This document shows positions 45,085 through 52,843 of a stretch of DNA of 64,000 nucleotides, in pieces. This DNA is from Acidobacteriota bacterium (GTDB taxonomy: Bacteria; Acidobacteriota; Blastocatellia; Pyrinomonadales; Pyrinomonadaceae). The translations under genes were made by a program, and so were the position numbers. Position 1 is the first letter of the stretch. Each line of letters begins with the position of its first letter. Location of the stretch: the NCBI GenBank assembly GCA_003223025.1, contig QHXR01000016.1, forward strand, positions 127,365-191,364, read 5' to 3'. The notes beneath the pieces were generated by a model that searched no databases, was not told the DNA's origin, and saw only the letters and a program-made list of their open reading frames with translations.

Positions 45085-46641
45085 ATGTCAGCCGCAGAAC
45101 AAACCATAGATGGCCGTGAGGTCGCAAAGCCACGATCAAAACCGATCGGTGACCGCGTTCTGGATTTTCTCAGCTCGGTCCGTTTCGGCGTGACGCTTCT
45201 TTGTATTCTGGTCGTGCTCTCGATGATCGGGATGCTGATCATCCAACAGAACGTCCAGGGTTTCGACGCGTACTACGGATCGCTTACGCCGGCCGAGAAA
45301 ATGGTTTACGGTTCGCTCGGGCTTTTCGACATCTATTACAGTTGGTACTTCAAGCTTCTTCTTCTCACTCTTTCTCTCAATATTATTCTCGCGTCGATTG
45401 ATCGCTTCCCTTCCGCTTGGAAATACATTTCCAAACCGAAACTGACGGCGACGATCCCGTGGCTCGAATCCCAGCCGCAGCATGCGTCCGTTGATATCGA
45501 CTCGCGAGATCCGGAAGCGACTGCAGAAAAGATCGCCTCAGTATTTAAGGCAAACGGACTCTCTCCGAAGATCACAGAGTTTGAAGAAATGACATACGGT
45601 GTCGACAGCGATGGTCGTAAGGATTTCTCAAACGTGTCGACCGTGACTCGGAAGGTTGTATTCGCTGAGACCGGCCGCTTCAATCGCATCGGTGCGTACA
45701 TTGTTCACGTCGCGCTGCTCACACTTTTCCTCGGACATTTCGTCGCCCTACAAACAGGCTTCGACGCGGATGTTCGAATGATCCCGGGCGATGCGACGGA
45801 TCAGATCCAGATGATCCAGTTCGATCTGGACAAGAAAGAGAAGTTCAACGTCCAGCTTCCTTTCTCGATGACGTGCACCGACATCCAGCAGCGACTGATC
45901 GATCCGAACGGCTCGATCGAAGTGACGAACACGCTCGACTGGAGGACGCAGATCAAGGTCGATGACAGCGAATACGGATCGACGGTCGCCGATATCAGCA
46001 TGAATCGTCCGTTCAACTATCGTGGCTACCGATTCTTTCAGGCTCAGACGATCCCGGTTGGAAATGCGAGAACGATCGATCTCAGCCTTACTCCGCAGTC
46101 CGGCGGCGAGCCGATCAGCGTGTCGATTCCGAGGACCGGTTCAACTACTTTGACGGACGGAACGAAGGTCGAGTACGAAGAGTTTCTCCCCGACTTCACG
46201 TTCAATGCCGAAGGAAAACCCGATACGCGTTCGGGCGAATACAATAACCCTGCGGCGGTTTTGGGCGTAACACCTCCGCAGGGTGAGCGCGTTCGCGTCT
46301 TCGCGTTTGGGGGAAACATGCCAGCGAACGCTCCGATAAGCGCTCCCAAAGCGGGTTACAAATGGAAGCTCGCGGGCTATGAAAAGTCACCGTTCGCACA
46401 CGTTCTGTCGATCAAGTATGATCCGTTCAGTGGAGCATTCATCGCGTGGTACTTTGGCGGATTCGGGCTGATCGGCGCTCTTGGCTTCGTGTTCTTTTTC
46501 TCACACAAGCGAGTCTGGGCGATCGTCGAGGACGGCCGGATCGTGATGGGCGGAAACGCGAACCGAAATCATTTAGGTTTCGAAGAAAAGTTTAAGAAAA
46601 TCGTCGATGGGGTTGAAAACAGTTTTGAGTCCCGCCTTTAG
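45085..46641 (+). CDS. resB: Cytochrome c biogenesis protein ResB (System II)
   Basis: 518 residues. Three N-proximal helices and one C-terminal helix around a large periplasmic domain. Typical ResB sequences: FLSSVRFGVTLLCILVVLSM, YYSWYFKLLLLTLSLNIILA, RIGAYIVHVALLTLFLGHFV. With CcsA it moves heme across the membrane and ligates it to apocytochromes c. The final seven residues (NSFESRL) and the TAG stop are encoded within a palindromic intergenic repeat, suggesting the repeat replaced the original 3' end. The ccsA gene follows after the rest of that repeat (74 bp). Confidence 0.93.
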   Translation: MSAAEQTIDGREVAKPRSKPIGDRVLDFLSSVRFGVTLLCILVVLSMIGMLIIQQNVQGFDAYYGSLTPAEKMVYGSLGLFDIYYSWYFKLLLLTLSLNIILASIDRFPSAWKYISKPKLTATIPWLESQPQHASVDIDSRDPEATAEKIASVFKANGLSPKITEFEEMTYGVDSDGRKDFSNVSTVTRKVVFAETGRFNRIGAYIVHVALLTLFLGHFVALQTGFDADVRMIPGDATDQIQMIQFDLDKKEKFNVQLPFSMTCTDIQQRLIDPNGSIEVTNTLDWRTQIKVDDSEYGSTVADISMNRPFNYRGYRFFQAQTIPVGNARTIDLSLTPQSGGEPISVSIPRTGSTTLTDGTKVEYEEFLPDFTFNAEGKPDTRSGEYNNPAAVLGVTPPQGERVRVFAFGGNMPANAPISAPKAGYKWKLAGYEKSPFAHVLSIKYDPFSGAFIAWYFGGFGLIGALGFVFFFSHKRVWAIVEDGRIVMGGNANRNHLGFEEKFKKIVDGVENSFESRL

Positions 46642-46692
46642 GCGGCCTCTTAACGACGCGCGAATTCGCCGCCTAAAGGCGGAACTCAAAAC
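46622..46692. repeat. Palindromic repeat, GTTTTGAGT...ACTCAAAAC (copy 2)
   Basis: Near-perfect palindrome: GTTTTGAGTCCCGCCTTTAG, GCGGC centre, CCGCCTAAAGGCGGAACTCA. It is homologous to the element at 23274-23339. It overlaps the last 20 bases of resB and occupies most of the resB-ccsA gap. Confidence 0.82.
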
Positions 46693-46715
46693 TAGTATCA
46701 AACTAAAGAGGGATT

Positions 46716-48314
46716 ATGGCGAAACAGATTTACGATGCCGAGATCGGTTACGGCTGGAAAAGTTATCTTCCGGCGATCGCCGCGATCGCGGGCGCTTTCA
46801 TCATGCTCGGCCTGCGTCTTACGTTGAGCGATCGATTCATTTCGGACGGAGCGCTGATGATGCTCGCGCTCGCCTGCTATATTTTCGCTGCGCTGTTTCA
46901 GTTGACGAACTTGTACGCTCCGTCGGAGATGGCGCGAAAGATCGGACTCTGGAGCGCGACTCTCGGAGTGTTCTTTAATCTCGCGAGCTGGCTCGTCCGT
47001 TGGGACGCGGCCTATGAACACGAGATCGCGATCATGCGTGCCAGCGGCAACATGGCGACGCCGTGGATCTTCCGCTACGTACCGTTCGCAAATCTTTACG
47101 ATCTAAGTCTGGCCTTCGCATTCGGAGCCGGCATCGCGACTTTGCTTCTTGCACGCCGTAAGAACTTCCAGGTCCTGGCTGCATTCACGCTTCCGCTCGC
47201 CGCGATCATTCTGACGCTCGCGCGATTTATCGGAAATGAGTTCATCGATCTTCCTCCCGTTCTCGATTCATACTGGAGGCCTATCCACGTCGGCGTCGCA
47301 TCGCTGAGTTATGGCGTCGCGCTCGTGTGCTTTGCGATCGCCGTGATCTATCTGCTCAAGGACAAAGTAAAGGTCGAGGCGATGGCGATCTGGTCGAGCA
47401 TTTTCGGGATCGCCGTCATCGCATCCATCAGTAAGTTTTCGGTAATAACGGATCTCGCTTACCGAGCCGGGCTGTTCGTTTCGAACACCGGCGGTAGTAA
47501 ACCGTTTTCGGCTCCGTTTCGACTCGAGGTTCCGCACGTCGGAGCGGCGCTCGCGCTGTGTGCGCTCTTACTGGCCGCGAGTGTCGTCGCGTTTCTCATC
47601 TATCTTTATCGCGAGAACGAGACCGCGAGGTACGCCGGACATACGCTTTTGAAGATCGCTCTGATCGCGCAGATCCTGAGCATCGGACTTCTCGTTTCCG
47701 AGATCCGGGAAACGAAAGATGTCCCGACAAAGATCCAGGCGCAGGTCGCCGCAGATCCGACACAACTCGTCACGGCGGGACGGGCGATCGCCGAGAAACA
47801 GCAGATGTCGGCAAAGGAATTCGCGTCACTTTCCCAGAGCCAGTTGGAGCAGACCGGTCGACAATACTTGCAGATGAACGGCGACAAGATGTTTCTTAGT
47901 CTGGGAACGAATCCCGTGGAAGTTGCGGGTCTCATCACGGCGCTCGCTGCAACATTCTTCGTTGTGCTCTTCGGATTTAAAACTGAAAAGATCCGCGAGC
48001 GGCTACCGAGTCTCGAGTCGTTGGACAGCCTGATGTACAAAACGGCATGTCTCGCGTTCGCGGGTCTGGCGATGCTTTTGATAACGGGTGCGATCTGGGC
48101 AAACGAATCGTGGGGACGCCCATGGGGATTCGATTCAAAGGAAACCGGCGCTCTTGTCGCATGGCTAACCTACGCGGCGTTTCTTCACACTCGAATCTCG
48201 CGCGGTTGGACCGGTCGAAGCTCGGCCTATTTTGCGGTGATCGGATTTCTTCTCGTTATCTTTACTTATCTAGGCGTGAGCTATCTGCTTCCGGGCCTCC
48301 ACAGTTACGCGTAG
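46716..48314 (+). CDS. ccsA: Cytochrome c biogenesis protein CcsA/ResC (System II heme handling)
   Basis: 532 residues, longer than most CcsA proteins (about 320-390) because of an extra N-terminal helical part and a soluble insertion (about 335-400). The heme-handling WWD-type motif is WGRPWGFDSKETGAL near 465; the last Trp of the usual WGxxWxWD is Phe here. Conserved histidines for heme include RPIHVGVASLSYG and LHTRISRGW. It forms the heme exporter/ligase with ResB. Together with the oxidase genes and the cytochrome c at 56077, it makes a coherent respiratory set. Confidence 0.92.
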   Translation: MAKQIYDAEIGYGWKSYLPAIAAIAGAFIMLGLRLTLSDRFISDGALMMLALACYIFAALFQLTNLYAPSEMARKIGLWSATLGVFFNLASWLVRWDAAYEHEIAIMRASGNMATPWIFRYVPFANLYDLSLAFAFGAGIATLLLARRKNFQVLAAFTLPLAAIILTLARFIGNEFIDLPPVLDSYWRPIHVGVASLSYGVALVCFAIAVIYLLKDKVKVEAMAIWSSIFGIAVIASISKFSVITDLAYRAGLFVSNTGGSKPFSAPFRLEVPHVGAALALCALLLAASVVAFLIYLYRENETARYAGHTLLKIALIAQILSIGLLVSEIRETKDVPTKIQAQVAADPTQLVTAGRAIAEKQQMSAKEFASLSQSQLEQTGRQYLQMNGDKMFLSLGTNPVEVAGLITALAATFFVVLFGFKTEKIRERLPSLESLDSLMYKTACLAFAGLAMLLITGAIWANESWGRPWGFDSKETGALVAWLTYAAFLHTRISRGWTGRSSAYFAVIGFLLVIFTYLGVSYLLPGLHSYA

Positions 48315-48329
48315 AAAGTTTCAATTGAA

Positions 48330-48376
48330 AAAAAAGCCGCCCGCGATCTTGATTTAAAGTCGCGGGCGGCTCTTCT
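48330..48376. terminator. Strong bidirectional terminator after ccsA
   Basis: A perfect 11-bp GC stem (GCCGCCCGCGA at 48336-48346 / TCGCGGGCGGC at 48360-48370) flanked by AAAAAAAA on one side and TCTTCTTT on the other. It lies between convergent genes. Confidence 0.88.
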
Positions 48377-48422
48377 TTGCGTCCTGGCGTCTTTGCGTGA
48401 ACTTCTCATTCTCACGCAAAGA
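48376..48422. repeat. Truncated copy of the TTTGCGTC inverted repeat
   Basis: TTTGCGTCCTGGCGTCTTTG then TCACGCAAAGA: the inner half of the element at 12760-12822 is present, but the outer right arm is missing just before the stop codon of the next leftward gene. Confidence 0.65.
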
Positions 48423-48430
48423 ACGAAAGT

Positions 48431-49510
48431 TTATTGAATCGTTACTCTTTCGATCGTCAGGATCGAATAACGTCCAATGCTTCCCTCTTTCGAAATGACC
48501 GTGAGCGTTCCTTTATCGACGCTGAACCTAAGCACCTCACTCATTGGACGCTCGATTTTCGAACCGTCTTTGAAAAGGATCACAAGATTTATCTTCTCGA
48601 GCGGATCGGACTCTTTCTCCGCGGCCGTTTTTGGCGGAGCCGATCGTCGGGTACGCGGCGGCGTCGTCTTTACCGGTGCAGTAGTTTCGTCGGTCCGCTT
48701 CTCCGGTATCACCGTCGCGACACGAGGCGGCGGGATGGAGCGCCCGCGGGCGGTTCTTCGCTTTGGTCCGGGTGGCGTCGCAGTCTCAGCCTTTGGCGAA
48801 AGATTTTCTGTTACGACAACTTCAACTTTCTTTTCAGGCTCAGCCGACGCGGTTTCATCCGACTTCTCTTCGACCTTTTCCTCCACCTTCGCGTCGGGAT
48901 TTTCTTTTTCAGTTTCGACACCACTCCGTTCATCCGCAGCCGGAGTCTCGACTGTCGGCGGAGCCGGTGTCGCCTTCGGGATCACGGCGACGATCGTTCC
49001 GACCGAGTTCACACGAATACCACTGTCGTTCCTAGCAGTAACGCTCGGGAGTGACGGCTCGGCGACAGGCTCAGACTGAGTCGATGCAATGAAGCTGCCG
49101 GCGAACTTGATTCGGAACGTCGCAGCATCATCACCCGGCGGCCGGCCCTGGATGCGAAGGATCAGTTTTTCAGATTTTCGGAAATAAAGAACGCGGCCCG
49201 TTTCGGACTCTGCGAGATCGCCGTACACGACAATCTTCGTCAGAGGTTTTAATCCGGTCTGTGTAAAGACATCGATATCGCCGGTCAGATTGCGAGTGAC
49301 GATATTGATGAAGAGATCGCCCTGACTCGCGTCAAACTGGTAAAAGTACGAAGTCAGACGCGCGTCTCCGACATCGCGAGCTTTGATCGTGCCCGTGATC
49401 TCAGTCTCCGTGATCGGCGTCGGGAAATTTTGATTTGTCGACTGAGCGTTCGCGATGCCTGTCACCGCGAGTGCCGTCAAAAGCGAGAAGAATAAATACA
49501 GAATTCGCAT
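48431..49510 (-). CDS. Secreted protein with PPC-like domain and low-complexity Pro/Glu/Thr region
   Basis: 359 residues; signal peptide MRILYLFFSLLTALAVTGIANA. Residues about 35-135 form a beta domain like bacterial pre-peptidase C-terminal (PPC) domains (FYQFDASQGDLFINI, KLILRIQGRP). A long Pro/Glu/Lys/Thr-rich region (about 165-295) follows, then a basic segment, and a conserved-looking C-terminus about 300-359 (INLVILFKDGSKIERPMSEV, SIGRYSILTIERVTIQ). Function is not recognised; it may be a cell-envelope tether. It is followed by a bidirectional terminator; the GNAT gene upstream ends 7 bp before its ATG, so they are likely co-transcribed. Confidence 0.72.
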   Translation of the reverse strand: MRILYLFFSLLTALAVTGIANAQSTNQNFPTPITETEITGTIKARDVGDARLTSYFYQFDASQGDLFINIVTRNLTGDIDVFTQTGLKPLTKIVVYGDLAESETGRVLYFRKSEKLILRIQGRPPGDDAATFRIKFAGSFIASTQSEPVAEPSLPSVTARNDSGIRVNSVGTIVAVIPKATPAPPTVETPAADERSGVETEKENPDAKVEEKVEEKSDETASAEPEKKVEVVVTENLSPKAETATPPGPKRRTARGRSIPPPRVATVIPEKRTDETTAPVKTTPPRTRRSAPPKTAAEKESDPLEKINLVILFKDGSKIERPMSEVLRFSVDKGTLTVISKEGSIGRYSILTIERVTIQ

Positions 49511-49517
49511 CGAACAA

Positions 49518-49976
49518 TCAAAGCTCTTTTCGGAGATGGACTAGCTTAGAGGTCACTTTATAATCGAGATTGAGATGAGCCTCGAGGCTCGGGGCGTTGC
49601 CGACTTCCGCGTCCGACGCCATTTCGGTGCAGCCTTTGCTTCGAGCCCACGCTTCGGCCTGCTTCACGAGCTCGCGGCCGATGCCGTTTTTACGATATTC
49701 GGGCTCGACGTACCAGCCCTCTAAATATCCGACGTGATCAGTATGACAGTCCTCGACGAACGGTCGAATGCTCGCCTCAAGGAACCCGGCCAACCGACCC
49801 TGGTCGGTCTCTGCGAACAGGACATATTGAGACTCGTCGAAGTGATCGAGTATGTCGACCATCTCGGATCTCTGATCATCATCAGCGGTTTCGTCCCAAA
49901 GTTTCTTTCGCAATCGAAACCAATCATCGAGATCGGATTCGCGCAACGGGCGAACCGTAAATTGCCTGGGGTTCAT
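49518..49976 (-). CDS. AAC(6')-like GNAT acetyltransferase
   Basis: 152 residues. The sequence pattern closely follows aminoglycoside 6'-N-acetyltransferases of the AAC(6')-I type: VRPLRESDLDDWFRLRKKLW, FLEASIRPFVEDC, VGYLEGWYVEPEYRKNGIGR (acetyl-CoA loop RKNGIG), AEAWARSKGCTEMASDAEV, and the C-terminal LVHLRKEL. These enzymes acetylate the 6'-amine of kanamycin/tobramycin-like drugs. Chromosomal relatives may have other natural substrates, so resistance is inferred only. It lies upstream of the secreted PPC-like gene. Confidence 0.82.
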   Translation of the reverse strand: MNPRQFTVRPLRESDLDDWFRLRKKLWDETADDDQRSEMVDILDHFDESQYVLFAETDQGRLAGFLEASIRPFVEDCHTDHVGYLEGWYVEPEYRKNGIGRELVKQAEAWARSKGCTEMASDAEVGNAPSLEAHLNLDYKVTSKLVHLRKEL

Positions 49977-50024
49977 GGTGAGTTGATTCTAAAGTAAAAC
50001 CTCTTCAAGTAAAAAGCTAAAAGT

Positions 50025-50066
50025 AAATAGGTCCCATAGGTCGAATATGACCTATGGGACCTATTT
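50025..50066 (-). terminator. Perfect 18-bp hairpin terminator after the S41-like gene
   Basis: AAATAGGTCCCATAGGTC, six-base loop, then the exact complement. On the minus strand it is followed by ACTTTTAGC; on the plus strand by AGCTCTTGTTT. It lies 31 bases beyond the stop codon of the leftward gene at 50097. Confidence 0.78.
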
Positions 50067-50096
50067 AGCTCTTGTTTCTTGGTTCGAAGGGTCCGC

Positions 50097-51395
50097 CTAT
50101 TCTCCCGATCTCGCCGCCTGCGATTTGTCCTGCATGATCTCGAGAGCCTTCTTCATCTGCAGATCTTCGATCACCGGTTTCACCGTTTCCTTCGATGGCG
50201 ACGGCGATGCGGACGGCTGCGGATTCTGGTTTTGCTCGTCGCGTTGATCGATCATTTCCTCGACTTCGATCGGCTCAGGCGTATCAGGACGTTTTACTTC
50301 GATCGACGGTTTAACGCCCATCGTCGCACGCTCGTCACTGAGAAATGTATTTCCCGATGGTGATGCCCACTTCGCCGTCGTGAGCAGATAACCATCACCG
50401 CCGCGAAGCGTGAACAACTGCTGCTCGGTTCCGGCGCCGAAGCTTCGTTCGCCGACTACGTCACCGCGTTTCCGATCCAGGATCGCACCCGCGACTACTT
50501 CGCCCGGACCGGCAGTTCCAAGATCGATGATCGCTGCAACTTTACCGTCAAAAATAGTCTTCGAAGGGTCCGCCGACATCGTCTTCAAAACCTTGCTGTC
50601 TTTTCCGATGACTTTCGCGATCTCGCCGTCTTTGATAAAGAGATTCGCAACTGCTACCGCTTCATTCAATGTTCCAGTCGCGACGCCGCGGAGATCGAGG
50701 ATGATCTTCTGAACCCCCTCTTTCTTGAGCCGTTCGACGTGAGCTTTAATGTCGTTCGCTTCGCCGTCTTCAAGACTGTAGACCTTGATGACACCGACCT
50801 TGCCTGCTTCAACACGGGCCTCGGCCGAAGGAGTCTTGTAGCTTCCGCGGGCGACCTTCACCGTCTGCGGCTTCTCACCCGAACGTAAAATGCGCAGCGT
50901 AACTATCGATCCCGGCTCGCCTACGATCATCTGTCGAGCATCGTAAAGCGAGATGTCGCGGGTCGCTTTGTTCTCGATATATTCGACCACGTCGCCGGCC
51001 TTGAGTCCGGCCTTGTCCGCGTTCGAGCCTTTCGTCACGGAAACGACGTAGAGGTAAAGCGAAACCTGCGAGAACTCCGCGCCGATCCCGACCTTGTTTG
51101 AATTCTTGCTCGCGTTGAAGTCTGCCACTTGTTGAGCGGTCAGGTACGACGAATAAGGATCGAGGCCGCCGACAAGCCCGCGAAGGGCTCCGTATCGAAC
51201 CTTCTCGAGATTCGGCTCATCCACGTAATCGTTCTCGATGTGCTTGAGGACTTCTTCAAAGATCCTGATCTGTGCACCGGCATCGTTGATCGGCTGCTGA
51301 GCTCGTGCCCATGGGCTGAGCATTCCGCCGATCACCGCGTATAAAGCTACGGCGACCGATATGACCAGAATCGAAAGTTTCCCGCGAAATGACAT
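50097..51395 (-). CDS. S41-family protein lacking catalytic Ser and Lys (putative pseudo-protease)
   Basis: 432 residues. Membrane anchor or signal (LSILVISVAVALYAVIGGML). An N-terminal helical segment of CtpA type (YGALRGLVGGLDPYSSYL), a PDZ domain about 98-185 (AGLKAGDVVEYI) and an S41 core. Aligned with the intact CtpA homologue in this window, the nucleophile Ser is Gly296 (TAGPGEVVAG instead of SASASEILAG) and the Lys 25 residues later is Ala321 (SFGAGTEQ instead of TFGKGLVQ). The fold is otherwise well kept, which argues for a selected non-catalytic role such as substrate binding or scaffolding. The C-terminus is Pro/Ser/Gln-rich. Confidence 0.88.
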   Translation of the reverse strand: MSFRGKLSILVISVAVALYAVIGGMLSPWARAQQPINDAGAQIRIFEEVLKHIENDYVDEPNLEKVRYGALRGLVGGLDPYSSYLTAQQVADFNASKNSNKVGIGAEFSQVSLYLYVVSVTKGSNADKAGLKAGDVVEYIENKATRDISLYDARQMIVGEPGSIVTLRILRSGEKPQTVKVARGSYKTPSAEARVEAGKVGVIKVYSLEDGEANDIKAHVERLKKEGVQKIILDLRGVATGTLNEAVAVANLFIKDGEIAKVIGKDSKVLKTMSADPSKTIFDGKVAAIIDLGTAGPGEVVAGAILDRKRGDVVGERSFGAGTEQQLFTLRGGDGYLLTTAKWASPSGNTFLSDERATMGVKPSIEVKRPDTPEPIEVEEMIDQRDEQNQNPQPSASPSPSKETVKPVIEDLQMKKALEIMQDKSQAARSGE

Positions 51396-51493
51396 AATTT
51401 ACCTCGTATGATAACTACTAAGAACGTTTACGTAAGTGCCGCCGAAATGGTTTAGCCGCAGCGACGATCAATTATCCGATAACAATATCCCGA

Positions 51494-51967
51494 GTGCAAC
51501 AGAAAGAAAGTTCGAATTCACAAGGTTTTACAGATCTTCCGGCGGGTCGCATCGTCGCGATCGATCCGGGGACAAAGCGGATCGGCGTCGCAGTCTCGGA
51601 TCCTGACCGCATCCTCGCAAGCCCACTACCAATTGTCGAAAGAACCTCGTGGAAAAAACTGCTGCTGCAGATAAGGGACACTCTAGCCGAATATGATGCG
51701 AAGGCTCTCGTTGTTGGTTTGCCGTATAACTTCGACGGCACCGAAAGCGAAATGACCGCCGAAGCCCGCGGAATGGCCCGAAAATTGGAACTCTCGGTCG
51801 ATGTGCCAGTCTATCTCCAAGACGAACGAGCGACGACTTACGAAGCCCGAGGCCGGTTATGGAAGGCCGGGCTCGAGGGAAAAGGAATGCAGCGGGTCCT
51901 CGACAGCGAGGCGGCGAGGATCATACTGACGGATTTTCTCGACAGGATCGGAAGCTTCTTGGAATAA
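51494..51967 (+). CDS. ruvX: Putative pre-16S rRNA nuclease / Holliday junction resolvase RuvX (YqgF)
   Basis: 157 residues from a GTG at 51494 (normal length about 140-160). RNase H-fold motifs: RIVAIDPGTKRIGVAVSD (first Asp), VVGLPYNFDGTESEM, VYLQDERATTYEA, DSEAARIILTDFL. YqgF processes the 5' end of 16S rRNA and has been proposed as a resolvase. Divergent from the S41-like gene with a 98-bp gap. The zinc-ribbon gene follows after 24 bp. Confidence 0.93.
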   Translation: MQQKESSNSQGFTDLPAGRIVAIDPGTKRIGVAVSDPDRILASPLPIVERTSWKKLLLQIRDTLAEYDAKALVVGLPYNFDGTESEMTAEARGMARKLELSVDVPVYLQDERATTYEARGRLWKAGLEGKGMQRVLDSEAARIILTDFLDRIGSFLE

Positions 51968-51991
51968 TCTTTCCGGCAAGAGGACGATCTT

Positions 51992-52653
51992 ATGAAAAGT
52001 TGTCCCAAATGCAGGCAAGTATTTTCGGACGAATATTCGTTTTGTCTGACGGACGGCACGCCGCTTATTGGCACCGGTGAATATTCCGAAGAACCGACGG
52101 TCGTGACTTCAGGCAGATCGCGTGGCCGCTCGACTCTGATATTTGTCCTCGCAGCTCTTTTGGCTTTCTCACTTGGGACGACCGCCGCGGTGCTTTATTT
52201 TTTCTGGCCCCGTCGGACCGAGGTCGGCCAAGCTCCATCAAACACTATTACTTCAAACGCAACTCCGGTACTGACTCCGTCAGTATCACCCTCGCCTTCT
52301 GCGACGGCGCGAGCTCAAAAACTCCGACGCCGCCTTCGCAGGAAACGCCGACTGAACCTGTCGACTCCGATATCCCGATGCCACCCGATCCAGGCCCAAC
52401 TCGAATCTCCTTTCGGCCCGGGAGAGTCGAGGAAACTGTCTCGGATTCCGTCAGTGACCGACGATCTTATTTTCTCTACGCCCGTGCCGGCCAAATCTTG
52501 TCCGCCCGGCTAAGCTCGCCCAAAGATTGCGCGATCTTCGATACGGGCGACTCGTTTGTTCGATTTAGCACGGAGACGGGGAACAATTCGCTCACCGTTG
52601 TTAACCAATGCGATGAGCCTGCGCGGTTCAGTCTTAGTGTCACCATCAGGTAG
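51992..52653 (+). pseudogene. Zinc-ribbon membrane protein with PPC-like C-terminus, frameshifted
   Basis: The ATG at 51992 opens a zinc ribbon (MKSCPKCRQVFSDEYSFC), a linker, and one membrane helix (LIFVLAALLAFSLGTTAAVLYFF), then a Pro/Ser/Thr-rich stretch (TPVLTPSVSPSPS). Near 52310-52322 (GAGCTCAAAAACTCC) the frame turns into Arg-rich nonsense. The minus-one frame continues the expected composition (SKTPTPPSQETPTEPVDSD) and then a PPC-like beta domain (YFLYARAGQILSARL to SLSVTIR) ending at 52653. A single-base deletion, a sequencing error at the A5 run, or ribosomal slippage would each explain it. Without slippage the first frame would end at 52513. Confidence 0.7.
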
Positions 52654-52721
52654 ATATTTTATTTCGAGGTATGAAGATTTTACATGCCCTTTGCGTGAAC
52701 TCTCGAGAGGTGCTCCGACAG

Positions 52722-52822
52722 GGCGGAAACCCGACCTGTCGTTCGAGGATGTCTCTTCAATCCAAAATCCAAAATCCAAAATCCAAAATGCGAACACCCT
52801 TCCTACCGGTCGGGTTTCTGCC
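52722..52822. repeat. Short inverted repeat enclosing a heptamer tandem repeat
   Basis: GGCGGAAACCCGACC at 52722-52736 is inverted at 52808-52822. Between them is a four-unit ATCCAAA tandem array (52760-52787). There is no gene in the 190-bp gap between convergent genes. Confidence 0.65.
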
Positions 52823-52843
52823 TCGATCGAGCAACTCTTGAAG

